13,117 bases of DNA. It comes from Clostridia bacterium (GTDB lineage Bacteria > Bacillota > Clostridia > Oscillospirales > Acutalibacteraceae). Positions 6,428-13,117 of the stretch are shown in pieces. The translations under genes and the position numbers were made by a program. Location: positions 1-13,117 of the forward strand of contig CAAEIM010000143.1 in the NCBI GenBank assembly GCA_900755995.1, in the 5' to 3' direction. Numbering within the stretch: the stretch's first letter is position 1; every line of letters starts with the position of its first letter. The notes under the pieces are model-generated. The model was not told the origin of the DNA. It ran no database searches and was given only the letters and a program-made list of their open reading frames with translations.

Positions 6428-6577
6428 TTATTCAATAGAGCTGTCGAGGTACTCCATAAGCTCCTCATCGTCCTTTTTCTGCTTATCCTTAACAATAAAG
6501 AATGCGGTAAGTGCAGCAGAAGCAACTGCCACAGCAGAGATGATGCTTATGATAAGCCAAAAGTGTTTCTTTTTCAT
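6428..6577 (-). CDS. Short single-pass membrane protein, 49 residues
   Basis: The protein begins MKKKHFWLIISIISAVAV, with one hydrophobic helix at about residues 6-29 preceded by three lysines. It then has a highly charged tail (KDKQKKDDEEL) and ends LDSSIE. The ATG at 6577 has a perfect AGGAGG eight bases upstream, and a TTGACT-16-TAGAAT promoter lies about 60 bp further up. Both support a real gene despite its size. It could be a type II anchored peptide or a secreted peptide with an uncleaved signal, since no obvious cleavage site was seen. The family is not recognised. It sits between rpsT and the Nif11-like gene on the same strand, 59 bp before the latter, and may be co-expressed with it through the intervening hairpin. 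Confidence 0.75.
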   Translation of the reverse strand: MKKKHFWLIISIISAVAVASAALTAFFIVKDKQKKDDEELMEYLDSSIE

Positions 6578-6639
6578 ATGCGATTCCTCCTGATTATGTT
6601 TGAATTAACGGCAATATTATATGCTTATTGTATAAATAT

Positions 6640-6667
6640 ATTCTATCATTTTTCAAAAAAAAGTCAA
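6640..6667 (-). promoter_or_regulatory. Promoter of the 49-residue membrane peptide gene
   Basis: Minus-strand TTGACT (6662-6667) and TAGAAT (6640-6645) are 16 bp apart in very A/T-rich DNA, directly after the rpsT terminator. A TATATT box at 6635-6640 is an alternative with poorer spacing. It may drive both the small membrane peptide and the Nif11-like gene. Confidence 0.55.
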
Positions 6668-6672
6668 CATAA

Positions 6673-6705
6673 AAACAAAAAAAGCAGAGGAAAATCTCTG
6701 CTTTT
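6673..6705 (-). terminator. Intrinsic terminator of rpsT
   Basis: On the minus strand AAAAGCAGAG and CTCTGCTTTT form a 10-bp stem (6680-6689 with 6696-6705) around a six-base loop. The T-run of the stem continues downstream with more T residues. It lies 25 bp after the rpsT stop codon, a textbook rho-independent terminator. Confidence 0.85.
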
Positions 6706-6730
6706 AAGGTTGCAATTCAAAATCTTTAAC

Positions 6731-6991
6731 TTATGCAGATGCATTAAGTCTTTTTGCAAGAGATGACTTGCTTCTTGCAGCTGTGTTCTTATGCATAATG
6801 CCCTTAGCTGCTGCCTGGTCGATTTTCTTCATAGCAAGACTAACTGCCTCTGCTTTGTTTGAAGCATTAGTATCAACAGCGTAGTAAGCCTTTTTGATAA
6901 CTGTCTTTAAAGCTGACTTTACAGCCTTGTTCTGTGCTGTCTTAGCAGCGATAACCTTTACACGCTTTTTTGCAGATTTAATGTTTGGCAT
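6731..6991 (-). CDS. rpsT: 30S ribosomal protein S20
   Basis: Small basic protein of 86 residues that binds 16S rRNA early in 30S assembly. The start MPNIKSAKKRVKV, the lysine/alanine-rich helices and the ending TAARSKSSLAKRLNA (residues 70-84) are characteristic of bacterial S20. ATG at 6991 is preceded by AAGGAGG. It has its own promoter and terminator and is therefore monocistronic. In many Firmicutes rpsT lies beside holA or lepA; here it stands between a TetR gene and the small membrane peptide gene. Confidence 0.97.
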   Translation of the reverse strand: MPNIKSAKKRVKVIAAKTAQNKAVKSALKTVIKKAYYAVDTNASNKAEAVSLAMKKIDQAAAKGIMHKNTAARSKSSLAKRLNASA

Positions 6992-7027
6992 TGTCCCACC
7001 TCCTTAAAGTATCGTCATATGTCAATT

Positions 7028-7056
7028 ATAATATCATACATCTTTAAAAATTGCAA
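7028..7056 (-). promoter_or_regulatory. Promoter of rpsT
   Basis: Minus-strand TTGCAA (7051-7056) and TATTAT (7028-7033) are separated by 17 bp, about 40 bp upstream of the rpsT start. A/T-rich duplicated DNA lies immediately upstream of the -35 box and may act as an UP element. Confidence 0.7.
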
Positions 7057-7061
7057 GAGAT

Positions 7062-7107
7062 TTGAGAAAAAAACTAAGATTTTCTTGAGAAAAAAACTAA
7101 GATTTTC
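7062..7107. repeat. Perfect 23-bp tandem duplication upstream of the rpsT promoter
   Basis: A 23-bp unit (7062-7084) is repeated exactly and without a gap at 7085-7107. Each copy contains a run of seven A followed by CTAAGATTTTC on the plus strand. The first copy begins six bases from the rpsT -35 box. The A-tracts are phased at 23 bp, about two helical turns, which would favour DNA bending or contact with RNA polymerase. Confidence 0.9.
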
Positions 7108-7155
7108 TTTCTTTTCTTTCTTTTTACGCACAATTATGCCTTACGGTTTTATTTT

Positions 7156-7764
7156 TTAAAGCTTAATATTTGCGTAATCCGAAATTTTGAAGTTTTTGTC
7201 AAAGTTTTTGAATGTACCTACAATAATATTTGTTGTAATTTTCCCCATATGTACAGGTTCAGGTGCATCCTCATCGGTAAGCCACTGCTTAAAAAGTCCC
7301 ATTGCGCCTGAAATACCGAAGTCAAATACATACTTAACATCATACTTATCCTTTATAATACCGCTTTCAAGTATTTTTTTGACCTTTTCTGCAACAAAGT
7401 TCTCCACCTGACGTATAAACGAAATGTCGCCGTTTTCACTTACAAGTGCAAGGCAAATTTCACGGTTATCCCTCAATATGCTGTAAATATGCTCAAAAAA
7501 TCTGCACATTTCTTCTTCGCTGCTTGTGGGCGAATACAAATCGATAGCCCTTTTAAACTCCGTTATAAGTTCATTTTCAATTTCAGCTACCATATTATAT
7601 ATATCGGTATAATGCAGATAGAAGGTTGAACGGTTAATATCTACCTCCTCAACAAGTTCTTTTACCGAAATTTCTTTCATACTCTTTTTTTGCGTAAGAA
7701 GTGCAAGCCCGTGGCGCAACGCAGCCTTTGTCTTTCTTACTCGTCTGTCAGTTTTTGCCTCCAT
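7156..7764 (-). CDS. TetR/AcrR-family transcriptional regulator
   Basis: This 202-residue regulator has an N-terminal helix-turn-helix typical of TetR: RRVRKTKAALRHGLALLTQKKSMKEISVKELVEEVDINRSTFYLHYTDIYNMV (about residues 7-59), with the TFYLHY motif in the recognition region. The all-helical C-terminal domain has no recognisable ligand motif and resembles the group found with YhgE/Pip genes. I chose ATG 7764 (GGGGAA upstream). A TTG at 7818 would add 18 residues but is a poor start, and the shorter form begins where TetR homologues begin. It is transcribed away from the YhgE/Pip gene with an overlapping promoter region and an inverted repeat on that gene's -10 box, so it probably represses its neighbour and possibly itself. 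Confidence 0.9.
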   Translation of the reverse strand: MEAKTDRRVRKTKAALRHGLALLTQKKSMKEISVKELVEEVDINRSTFYLHYTDIYNMVAEIENELITEFKRAIDLYSPTSSEEEMCRFFEHIYSILRDNREICLALVSENGDISFIRQVENFVAEKVKKILESGIIKDKYDVKYVFDFGISGAMGLFKQWLTDEDAPEPVHMGKITTNIIVGTFKNFDKNFKISDYANIKL

Positions 7765-7855
7765 ATTTATTCCCCGTTTCTTAACATTTTTTATGCTTCT
7801 GTCTATTATTAAACACAATCCTTAATTTTAATGCTTGAATGTTCCTGTTGCATTT

Positions 7856-7884
7856 ATTATAATATATATCGCAAAGAAAATCAA
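7856..7884 (-). promoter_or_regulatory. Promoter of the TetR-type regulator gene
   Basis: Minus-strand TTGATT (7879-7884) and a consensus TATAAT (7856-7861) are exactly 17 bp apart. The -35 box overlaps that of the divergent promoter, so the two promoters should compete or be co-regulated. Confidence 0.75.
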
Positions 7885-7909
7885 CACCTTATCCATTAAA
7901 ATATATAGT
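7881..7909 (+). promoter_or_regulatory. Promoter of the YhgE/Pip gene
   Basis: Plus-strand TCAACA (7881-7886) and TATAGT (7904-7909) are spaced by 17 bp. The -35 box is weak, and a second TATAGT at 7909-7914 is an alternative -10. The -10 region lies inside the inverted repeat at 7893-7921, as expected for a repressed promoter. Confidence 0.5.
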
Positions 7910-7921
7910 ATAGTTTAATGG
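7893..7921. promoter_or_regulatory. Probable TetR operator (inverted repeat)
   Basis: CCATTAAA (7893-7900) and TTTAATGG (7914-7921) form a perfect 8-bp inverted repeat with a 13-bp spacer. It covers the -10 box of the YhgE/Pip promoter, where a bound dimer would block RNA polymerase. That it is the site of the adjacent TetR protein is inferred from position and symmetry only. Confidence 0.55.
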
Positions 7922-7971
7922 TGAGTCAGTTGATTAGCGCTTTGATTAGTACAATGAAAGGAGAAACCATT

Positions 7972-10689
7972 ATGGTAAAACAGGAATGGAAAAGTCTGTG
8001 GCATAACAAAATACTGATAATTGTATTGGTGTTTATCATTGCAATTCCTGCAATTTATACCACTCTTTTCCTTGGCTCTATGTGGGACCCCTACGGTAAG
8101 ATAGACGAACTTCCCGTTGCGGTGGTAAACCTTGACGAGCCGATTGATTATGAGGGCAAACGCCTTGACGTGGGCGGCAGTCTTGTTGACAAGCTCAGAG
8201 AGGACGGCTCTTTGTGTTTTAATTTTACAGACGCAGAGCAAGCCGAGCGTGGACTTGAAAACGGAACTTACTATATGGTGATTACCGTTCCTAAGGATTT
8301 TTCAAAAAACGCCGCCACTCTTACGGATGCAGTCCCTAAGAAGATGGAGCTTGATTACAAAACAAATCCGGGAACAAACTATATAGCTATGAAGATGAGC
8401 GAAACCGCTCTTGAAAAAATCAAGAACTCAGTTGCTCAGGAGGTTACAAAAACTTACGCAGAAACTATATTTGATAAAATTTCCGAGGCGGGCGACGGAA
8501 TGAAGGATGCCGCTGACGGAGCAGGTGAAATTTATAACGGCGCTGCCGAGCTTTCTGACGGCAATAAAACCATTTCAGATAATCTAAAAACTCTGTCTAA
8601 CGGTACACTGACATTTAAAGACGGGACAAATGAAATTAAGGTTGGTTTATCCGCCTATTTTGACGGTGTAAATCAGCTTGCGGACGGTTCGGTTTCACTT
8701 GCTGACGGTGCAGACAACCTGCTCGCAGGTGCGTTAAAACTTAATGACGGTGCAAATTCACTTTCTGACGGTACAAAAACTCTTAAAGACGGCTCGGCTG
8801 CACTTGAGAACGGAGCAAACACCCTGCAAAACGGTATTACAGCCTACACAGCAGGAGTTAAACAGGCAAATGAAGGCGCACAGAGCTTAAACTTAAACAA
8901 TGAAGCCCTCAACTACGGTGCCGCACAGCTTACCTCGGCAAGTGAACAGCTCACACAGGGCAGCTCACAGGTGCTTGGCGGACTTAATCAGATGAGCAGT
9001 ACTATAAAAGATGGCTTGCCAAGTGAAGAAGAAGTAACCGCTTTGAGCGGCGGACTTGATACTTATTCTGAATCAATAAGCAGTATGAATGACGGGCTCC
9101 AAAGCGTTGAGCTTCCTGATGAAGAAGGTATGGCTGCTCTCACCGCAGCTAAAACCGACCTCACGGAAAGTCTTACAAACGCAGGCAATAATGCAAAATC
9201 GCTCTATATTCTTGCCGCTCAGCTTGAGGCAGGCGGAGATACTCAAACCGCTGCGCAGGTAACTGAAATTGCGGATAATCTTGCGGCAAATGTATCTTCA
9301 GCCGCAGCAGACGCAACGGCAATCGGTTCAGCCTTTGACAATATAACACCTGCAATTTCGGGCATTGCCGAACTGAAAAGCGGAGTTGCCCAGCTTAACG
9401 AAAATAAAGAATTGGTTCTTGGCGGTGCGAAAAATGCAGTAAGCGGAATGTACAGCGGACTTGCAAATGTGAACTATGCGCTTGACTCTCAGCTTATACC
9501 GGGTATGACCGCGCTTGACGGAGGGCTTTCTCAGTCGGCTGAGGGAAGTCAGTCGCTTTCAAGCGGAATCACCGCCTATACAAGCGGCGCAGCAGAGCTT
9601 GGCAGCGGACTTTCACAGCTGAATGAAAATTCTGCACAGCTTAATTCGGGAGCTGCCGAAATTTCAAACGGCGCATCTCAGGTATCAAGTGGTACAAAGT
9701 CCCTTGACAGCGGCGCTGAGGAATTAAAGAACGGTACAGCACAGCTTGCAAGCGGCACAAGGACTCTTGATGACGGCACGAAAACTCTTACAGACGTTTT
9801 TTCAACGCTCACTGCGAATAATTCAAAACTTTCAGACGGGGCTTCTCAGCTTGCCGACGGTTCCGTAACTCTTAATGACGGTGCATCTAAGCTCTATGAC
9901 GGTTCAGTCACTCTCGGAAATGGTATCGGCGAATTAAAAAACGGCGCTGATACACTCAAGACAGGTCTTGCCGACGGCAAAAAGACAATAGACGAAAACA
10001 AGGGCAATGATAATGTATATGAAATGATTTCTGACCCTGTAAATGCAAGCGAAACGCAGATTTCAGTTGTAAAAAATAACGGTCACGCAATGGCTGCGTA
10101 TATGATGTGCGTTGGTTTGTGGGTACTCTGCATAGCATTCTGCATTATGTATCCTCTCACGGAATACAAGGGCACAATAAAGTCCGGCTTCTCCTGGTGG
10201 CTGAGCAAAGCAGGAATTGCTTATCTTGTTGCTGTTATATCGGCGCTTGTGATGATAGGCTCACTACAGTTCTTCCTGAATTTTGAACCCGAGGAGCTTT
10301 TAAATACCATTTTAGTTACCGTAATAACCGCAATATCCTTTATGTCGATTCTTTATTTCTTCAACGTATGGCTTGGTAAGGTGGGCAGCTTCCTGATGCT
10401 TATCTTTATGGTTGTACAGCTTGCCGGTTCTGCCGGTACTTATCCGATTGAACTTTCGGGTGATTTTGTAGCAACAATTCACAAATGGCTTCCATTCAGC
10501 TATGCTGTTGATGCATTCAGAGGTACAATTTCCGGTAACGGCAATATTCTTGAGGTAACAATCATTCTCCTCTCCATTGCAGTTATCTTTACCATCCTTA
10601 CAATTATTATGTTCAACATAAGGGCAGCAAAAATCAAAAAAGGCAAAAAAGGCTTGTATGACTTTATAGAAAAATGCGGTCTGGCTTAA
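7972..10689 (+). CDS. YhgE/Pip-family membrane protein with long heptad-repeat ectodomain
   Basis: This 905-residue protein belongs to the YhgE/Pip family, related to lactococcal phage infection protein and to type VII secretion EsaA. An N-terminal membrane helix (about residues 13-33) is followed by the conserved DELPVAVVNLDEP and the YHGE N-domain. From about residue 173 to 678 comes a long extracellular stalk of heptads such as GAxxLxDG, GSxxLxNG and GTKTLxDG, interrupted by a more helical, Ala/Gln-rich section (about 310-465). The C-terminus is an ABC-2-type membrane domain with five or six helices and the family motif GTYPIEL-x(15)-PFSYAVDAFRGTISG. The ATG at 7972 has AAAGGAG eight bases upstream; the earlier in-frame ATG at 7918 lies inside the operator and lacks a binding site. 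Likely role is export or envelope function under TetR control. No transport ATPase or WXG100 protein is adjacent. Confidence 0.9.
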   Translation: MVKQEWKSLWHNKILIIVLVFIIAIPAIYTTLFLGSMWDPYGKIDELPVAVVNLDEPIDYEGKRLDVGGSLVDKLREDGSLCFNFTDAEQAERGLENGTYYMVITVPKDFSKNAATLTDAVPKKMELDYKTNPGTNYIAMKMSETALEKIKNSVAQEVTKTYAETIFDKISEAGDGMKDAADGAGEIYNGAAELSDGNKTISDNLKTLSNGTLTFKDGTNEIKVGLSAYFDGVNQLADGSVSLADGADNLLAGALKLNDGANSLSDGTKTLKDGSAALENGANTLQNGITAYTAGVKQANEGAQSLNLNNEALNYGAAQLTSASEQLTQGSSQVLGGLNQMSSTIKDGLPSEEEVTALSGGLDTYSESISSMNDGLQSVELPDEEGMAALTAAKTDLTESLTNAGNNAKSLYILAAQLEAGGDTQTAAQVTEIADNLAANVSSAAADATAIGSAFDNITPAISGIAELKSGVAQLNENKELVLGGAKNAVSGMYSGLANVNYALDSQLIPGMTALDGGLSQSAEGSQSLSSGITAYTSGAAELGSGLSQLNENSAQLNSGAAEISNGASQVSSGTKSLDSGAEELKNGTAQLASGTRTLDDGTKTLTDVFSTLTANNSKLSDGASQLADGSVTLNDGASKLYDGSVTLGNGIGELKNGADTLKTGLADGKKTIDENKGNDNVYEMISDPVNASETQISVVKNNGHAMAAYMMCVGLWVLCIAFCIMYPLTEYKGTIKSGFSWWLSKAGIAYLVAVISALVMIGSLQFFLNFEPEELLNTILVTVITAISFMSILYFFNVWLGKVGSFLMLIFMVVQLAGSAGTYPIELSGDFVATIHKWLPFSYAVDAFRGTISGNGNILEVTIILLSIAVIFTILTIIMFNIRAAKIKKGKKGLYDFIEKCGLA

Positions 10690-10690
10690 A

Positions 10691-10868
10691 CTGGCAGCCG
10701 ATATGCTTGATAGTATCACATAATCTTACATTCTTGTGCCCGACAACGACCAAGTGATTTTCTGTAATGTAATAGACTCAGGCAAAAGGTTGTTCGGACT
10801 ATATAAAGCTTATTCCCGGGCACAAAAAGTTCTGAACTATAGCCAAACTGTCTGCTCGGGTAAAAAAG
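10691..10868 (+). other. Intergenic region with coding-like relic and 9-bp inverted repeat
   Basis: This gap after the YhgE/Pip gene has no intact gene with a start and binding site. One plus-strand frame (from 10691) reads LAADMLDSIT, a stop at 10721, then SYILVPDNDQVIFCNVIDSG and on through the hairpin beyond. The amino-acid composition looks coding-like, so it may be a decayed gene fragment, but no family can be assigned. The same DNA has TTGTGCCCG (10734-10742) and CGGGCACAA (10817-10825) as a perfect 9-bp inverted repeat, with ACAAC/GTTGT inside. Confidence 0.3.
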
Positions 10869-10903
10869 GGGCTGTCGCAGAAAAGTTAATTCTGCGACAG
10901 CCC
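10869..10903. terminator. Strong bidirectional terminator between YhgE/Pip gene and hydF
   Basis: GGGCTGTCGCAGAA (10869-10882) pairs perfectly with TTCTGCGACAGCCC (10890-10903) around a seven-base loop, a 14-bp stem. On the minus strand it is followed by CTTTTTT, making it a convincing end for the hydG-hydF transcript. On the plus strand TTTGTTATG gives a weaker tail. Hairpins with this GCTGTCGCAG core recur between genes in many Clostridia. Confidence 0.85.
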
Positions 10904-10928
10904 TTTGTTATGTGAAGCATTTAATATT

Positions 10929-12122
10929 TTATTTGGATTTAAAAATTCTGTTTACAAAAATTCCTCCGTCAAATATTCCTCTCATATATGAGATTGCTAT
11001 ACCGTAATTTGTGAACGGAACACCTGCGTTTTCGGCTGTCTGTCTGCGGTGTAGCATCTCTTTTTCATTTAGCATACAGCCGCCGCAATGAATTATAAGG
11101 CTGTATTTTTTGAGGTCTGAGGGAAATTCTCTGCCCGAGCTTGTTCCAATTTTAATATTTTTGCCCGTATAGCTTTTGAGCAGGCGGGGCAGTTTTACCG
11201 TGCCTATATCATCGCACTGGCGGTGATGTGTGCAGCCCTCGCTGATAAGCACTGTATCGCCGTCCCTCAGGCTGTCGATTGCCCTTGCGCCCTCTGCGGC
11301 TGTATCAAGCACTCCCCTGTATCTCGCCATAAGAATAGAAAATGAGGTCAGCCTTATTCCTTTCGGCACAACCTTTGCCACGCTTGCAAAAACCTGACTG
11401 TCGGTAATTACGAGTGAAGGCTTTTGGGCAAGTGAGCTGAGCGTTTGCTCAAGCTCGGTGTCACGCACCACAACCGAAACCGCACCCGAATCAAGAATAT
11501 CTCTTATAGCCATTTGCTGAGGCAGAATTATTCTTCCCTTTGGCGCAGCCTTGTCAATGGGCACAACAAGCACCACTAAATCGCCTCGGCTTATAAGGTC
11601 TGAACAGAGATGCTTTTCGGCTTTGTCGGTATTTACAAGGGTTGCAATCCGTTCCTTGAGTTCAAATATTCCTATACCCTGCTCTGCGCTGACATAGATT
11701 CCGTCCTCAGTCACAGTCGGATTTTTGAGCAGGTCACACTTGTTGTAAACTATTATATACGGAATTTCCTTTTCTCTGAAAAGCTCCAGAAGTTCAATGT
11801 CGGCTTCTGTTTTTCCGACAATCGCATCTATTACAAGCACCGCAATATCCGTATGCGAAAGCACCTGTCTTGCCTTTATTACACGCTGTTCTCCAAGACT
11901 GCCCTCATCGTCAATTCCGGGGGTATCAATTATTGCAACTGCGCCCAAAGGAAGCAGTTCCATTGCTTTTATTACGGGGTCGGTTGTAGTGCCCAAAACA
12001 TCAGAAACCACCGAAAGGCTTTGCCCCGTTACGGCATTTACAAGACTTGACTTGCCTGCATTTCTTCTGCCGAAAAATCCGATATGCACCCTTTCGCCGA
12101 GCGGTGTGTCATTAAGTCCCAT
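10929..12122 (-). CDS. hydF: [FeFe]-hydrogenase H-cluster maturation GTPase HydF
   Basis: This 397-residue scaffold receives the di-iron subcluster precursor built with HydG and HydE and delivers it to apo-[FeFe] hydrogenase in the cytoplasm. The N-terminal GTPase has Walker A GRRNAGKSS (18-26), the G2 threonines in GTTTDPV (44-50), DTPG (66-69) and NKCD (127-130). The C-terminal domain has the iron-sulfur ligands Cys297 (CTHHRQC, with His299), Cys346 and Cys349 (HCGGC), matching the CxH...HCxxC family pattern. Length is normal. The ATG at 12122 has GGGAGG upstream and is only 11 bp after hydG, so the two form an operon. The strong hairpin at 10869-10903 ends it. Confidence 0.97.
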   Translation of the reverse strand: MGLNDTPLGERVHIGFFGRRNAGKSSLVNAVTGQSLSVVSDVLGTTTDPVIKAMELLPLGAVAIIDTPGIDDEGSLGEQRVIKARQVLSHTDIAVLVIDAIVGKTEADIELLELFREKEIPYIIVYNKCDLLKNPTVTEDGIYVSAEQGIGIFELKERIATLVNTDKAEKHLCSDLISRGDLVVLVVPIDKAAPKGRIILPQQMAIRDILDSGAVSVVVRDTELEQTLSSLAQKPSLVITDSQVFASVAKVVPKGIRLTSFSILMARYRGVLDTAAEGARAIDSLRDGDTVLISEGCTHHRQCDDIGTVKLPRLLKSYTGKNIKIGTSSGREFPSDLKKYSLIIHCGGCMLNEKEMLHRRQTAENAGVPFTNYGIAISYMRGIFDGGIFVNRIFKSK

Positions 12123-12133
12123 ATATCCTCCCT

Positions 12134-13117
12134 TTAAAAGCGAAAATCACGGCTGCCGTTTTCAATGTCGGCAATATGCTGTGCGGCAATCGTCCTCACC
12201 TTTTCATTCGGAATCTTTAAAAGCTCCTTTTCAATGAGAGCCTCCCCGATTTTTCTTGTATCCTCGCTTGCATAATCCATTAGGTATTCCTTTAAGGTCA
12301 TAAGCGCATTGGGGTGACAGCAGTTTAAAATCTGACCGCTTTTGCAAAGTGACATAAATCGGTCGCCGGTCCGCCCCTCTCTGTAGCAGGCTGTGCAAAA
12401 GGACGGAATATAGCCAAGGCGCATAAGCCAGTTTACAACCTCGTCAAGTGTGCGGTTGTCCGACACATCAAACTGAGCGGTATTTTCTTCTTCCTTTTCG
12501 CGCTGTGCATAGCCGCCCACGCTTGTACAGGAAGCTCCGCTTATCTGCGACACGCCGAGACGGATAACCTTTTCACGCACGCTCCTGCTCTCTCGTGTGG
12601 AAATAATCATACCCGTATACGGTACTGAAATTCTTATGAGAGCGCAGATTTTTGCAAAGGTTTCATCGTCAATTCCGTTGTCAAAGGCTGTGGGGTCAAT
12701 GTCATCTGCGTGTTTTATTCGGGGAACGCTGATTGTATGGGGGCCTACCCCGTGTACTGCCTCAAGGTGTTCGGCGTGCATAAGAAGTCCTGCAAATTCG
12801 TAGCGGTAAAGCTCAAGTCCAAACAAAACTCCGAGTCCCACATCATCAATTCCGCCCTGCATAGCCCTGTCCATAGCCTCGGTATGGTAGGCATAATTAT
12901 GCTTAGGGCCTGCGGGGTGAAGCTGTTCATAGCTTTTTTTGCAATATGTTTCCTGAAAAAGAATGTAAGTTCCTATTCCTGCATCCTTGAGCTTTTTGTA
13001 ATTTTCAACCGTGGTGGCGGCAATATTCACATTAACACGTCTGATTGCACCGTTTTTGTGGTTTATTGAATAAATAGTCTTAATGCACTCAAGAATGTAC
13101 TCAATCGGATTGTTTAC
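12134..13117 (-). CDS. hydG: [FeFe]-hydrogenase maturase HydG (tyrosine lyase), 5' end outside window
   Basis: Radical-SAM enzyme that cleaves tyrosine to p-cresol and dehydroglycine and makes the CO and cyanide ligands of the hydrogenase H-cluster. Only the C-terminal 327 residues are in the window; the reading frame is open to the last base (13117), so the GTG at 13030 (mid-protein IRRVNVNIA) is not the true start. The missing part, about 140 residues judging by typical HydG length, carries the CX3CX2C radical-SAM cluster. Visible signatures are TYILFQETYCKKSYEQLHP, GVGPHTISVPRIKHA, and the C-terminal auxiliary cluster motif CTAC...C (CX2CX22C, within FCTACYREGRTGDRFM to NCCHP). This separates HydG from the related thiamine enzyme ThiH. 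It is followed by hydF after 11 bp. Confidence 0.95.
   Translation of the reverse strand, partial: VNNPIEYILECIKTIYSINHKNGAIRRVNVNIAATTVENYKKLKDAGIGTYILFQETYCKKSYEQLHPAGPKHNYAYHTEAMDRAMQGGIDDVGLGVLFGLELYRYEFAGLLMHAEHLEAVHGVGPHTISVPRIKHADDIDPTAFDNGIDDETFAKICALIRISVPYTGMIISTRESRSVREKVIRLGVSQISGASCTSVGGYAQREKEEENTAQFDVSDNRTLDEVVNWLMRLGYIPSFCTACYREGRTGDRFMSLCKSGQILNCCHPNALMTLKEYLMDYASEDTRKIGEALIEKELLKIPNEKVRTIAAQHIADIENGSRDFRF

Noticed and set aside
7765..7818. N-terminal extension of the TetR protein starting at TTG 7818
   Set aside because: The start codon is TTG and the added residues do not belong to the usual TetR N-terminus; ATG 7764 with GGGGAA upstream is a better start.
7918..7971. Upstream ATG that would extend the YhgE/Pip protein by 18 residues
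   Set aside because: It lies inside the inverted-repeat operator, has no ribosome binding site and falls near the expected transcription start; the ATG at 7972 has AAAGGAG at ideal spacing.
7915..8241. 108-residue minus-strand open frame opposite the start of the YhgE/Pip gene
   Set aside because: It overlaps the operator and the conserved YhgE N-domain on the other strand, and shows no family features.
8490..10008. Possible CRISPR-like or satellite repeats
   Set aside because: The periodicity is that of seven-residue protein repeats with varying codons inside one long open frame; there are no identical repeats with unique spacers.
10869..10903. The GCTGTCGCAG hairpin as the end of an insertion sequence
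   Set aside because: No transposase remnant or target duplication was seen nearby; a perfect stem with a T-run after the hydF stop is explained by termination.
12134..13030. Treating GTG 13030 as the start of hydG
   Set aside because: The frame continues upstream to the window edge with clear HydG sequence (EYILECIKTIYS...IRRVN), so the start is an artefact of the cut.

Overview
The window looks like a chromosomal segment of an anaerobic, fermentative Clostridia bacterium, probably from the Oscillospiraceae/Ruminococcus group. Evidence for this is the fairly low GC content, strong AGGAGG-type ribosome binding sites, [FeFe]-hydrogenase maturases, a YhgE/Pip membrane protein, and the panBCD-coaBC-birA gene order. 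The genus is an inference. No rRNA, tRNA, CRISPR array, prophage or insertion sequence was seen. Every gene except the YhgE/Pip gene lies on the minus strand.

Right to left on the minus strand, positions 10929-13117 hold hydG (its 5' part lies outside the window) followed by hydF, ending at a strong bidirectional hairpin terminator. Positions 7156-10689 hold a divergent pair: a TetR-type regulator (minus) and a large 905-residue YhgE/Pip protein (plus). Their promoters overlap at the -35 boxes, and a perfect inverted repeat covers the plus-strand -10 box. Next is monocistronic rpsT (ribosomal protein S20) with its own promoter and terminator, then a 49-residue single-pass membrane peptide. 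After a hairpin comes a 95-residue Nif11-like peptide that has the leader-plus-Gly-Gly form of a RiPP precursor but no recognisable RiPP enzymes nearby.

Positions 497-5724 form one apparent biosynthetic operon: panB, panC, panD, coaBC, birA and an NAD(P)HX epimerase. It makes pantothenate from ketoisovalerate and aspartate, converts phosphopantothenate to phosphopantetheine, attaches biotin to carboxylases and repairs damaged NAD(P)H. A leader of about 120 nt precedes panB. It contains a promoter, a compact structured element (a candidate pan RNA motif) and an intrinsic-terminator-like hairpin, which suggests transcription attenuation. The pantoate-forming reductase and the pantothenate kinase are not in the window. 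A small zinc-ribbon membrane protein with its own promoter ends the window.

The most interesting points are the orphan Nif11-like peptide with its small membrane partner, the pan-operon leader, the apparent internally deleted dehydratase remnant fused to the NAD(P)HX epimerase, and the tandem duplication just upstream of the rpsT promoter.
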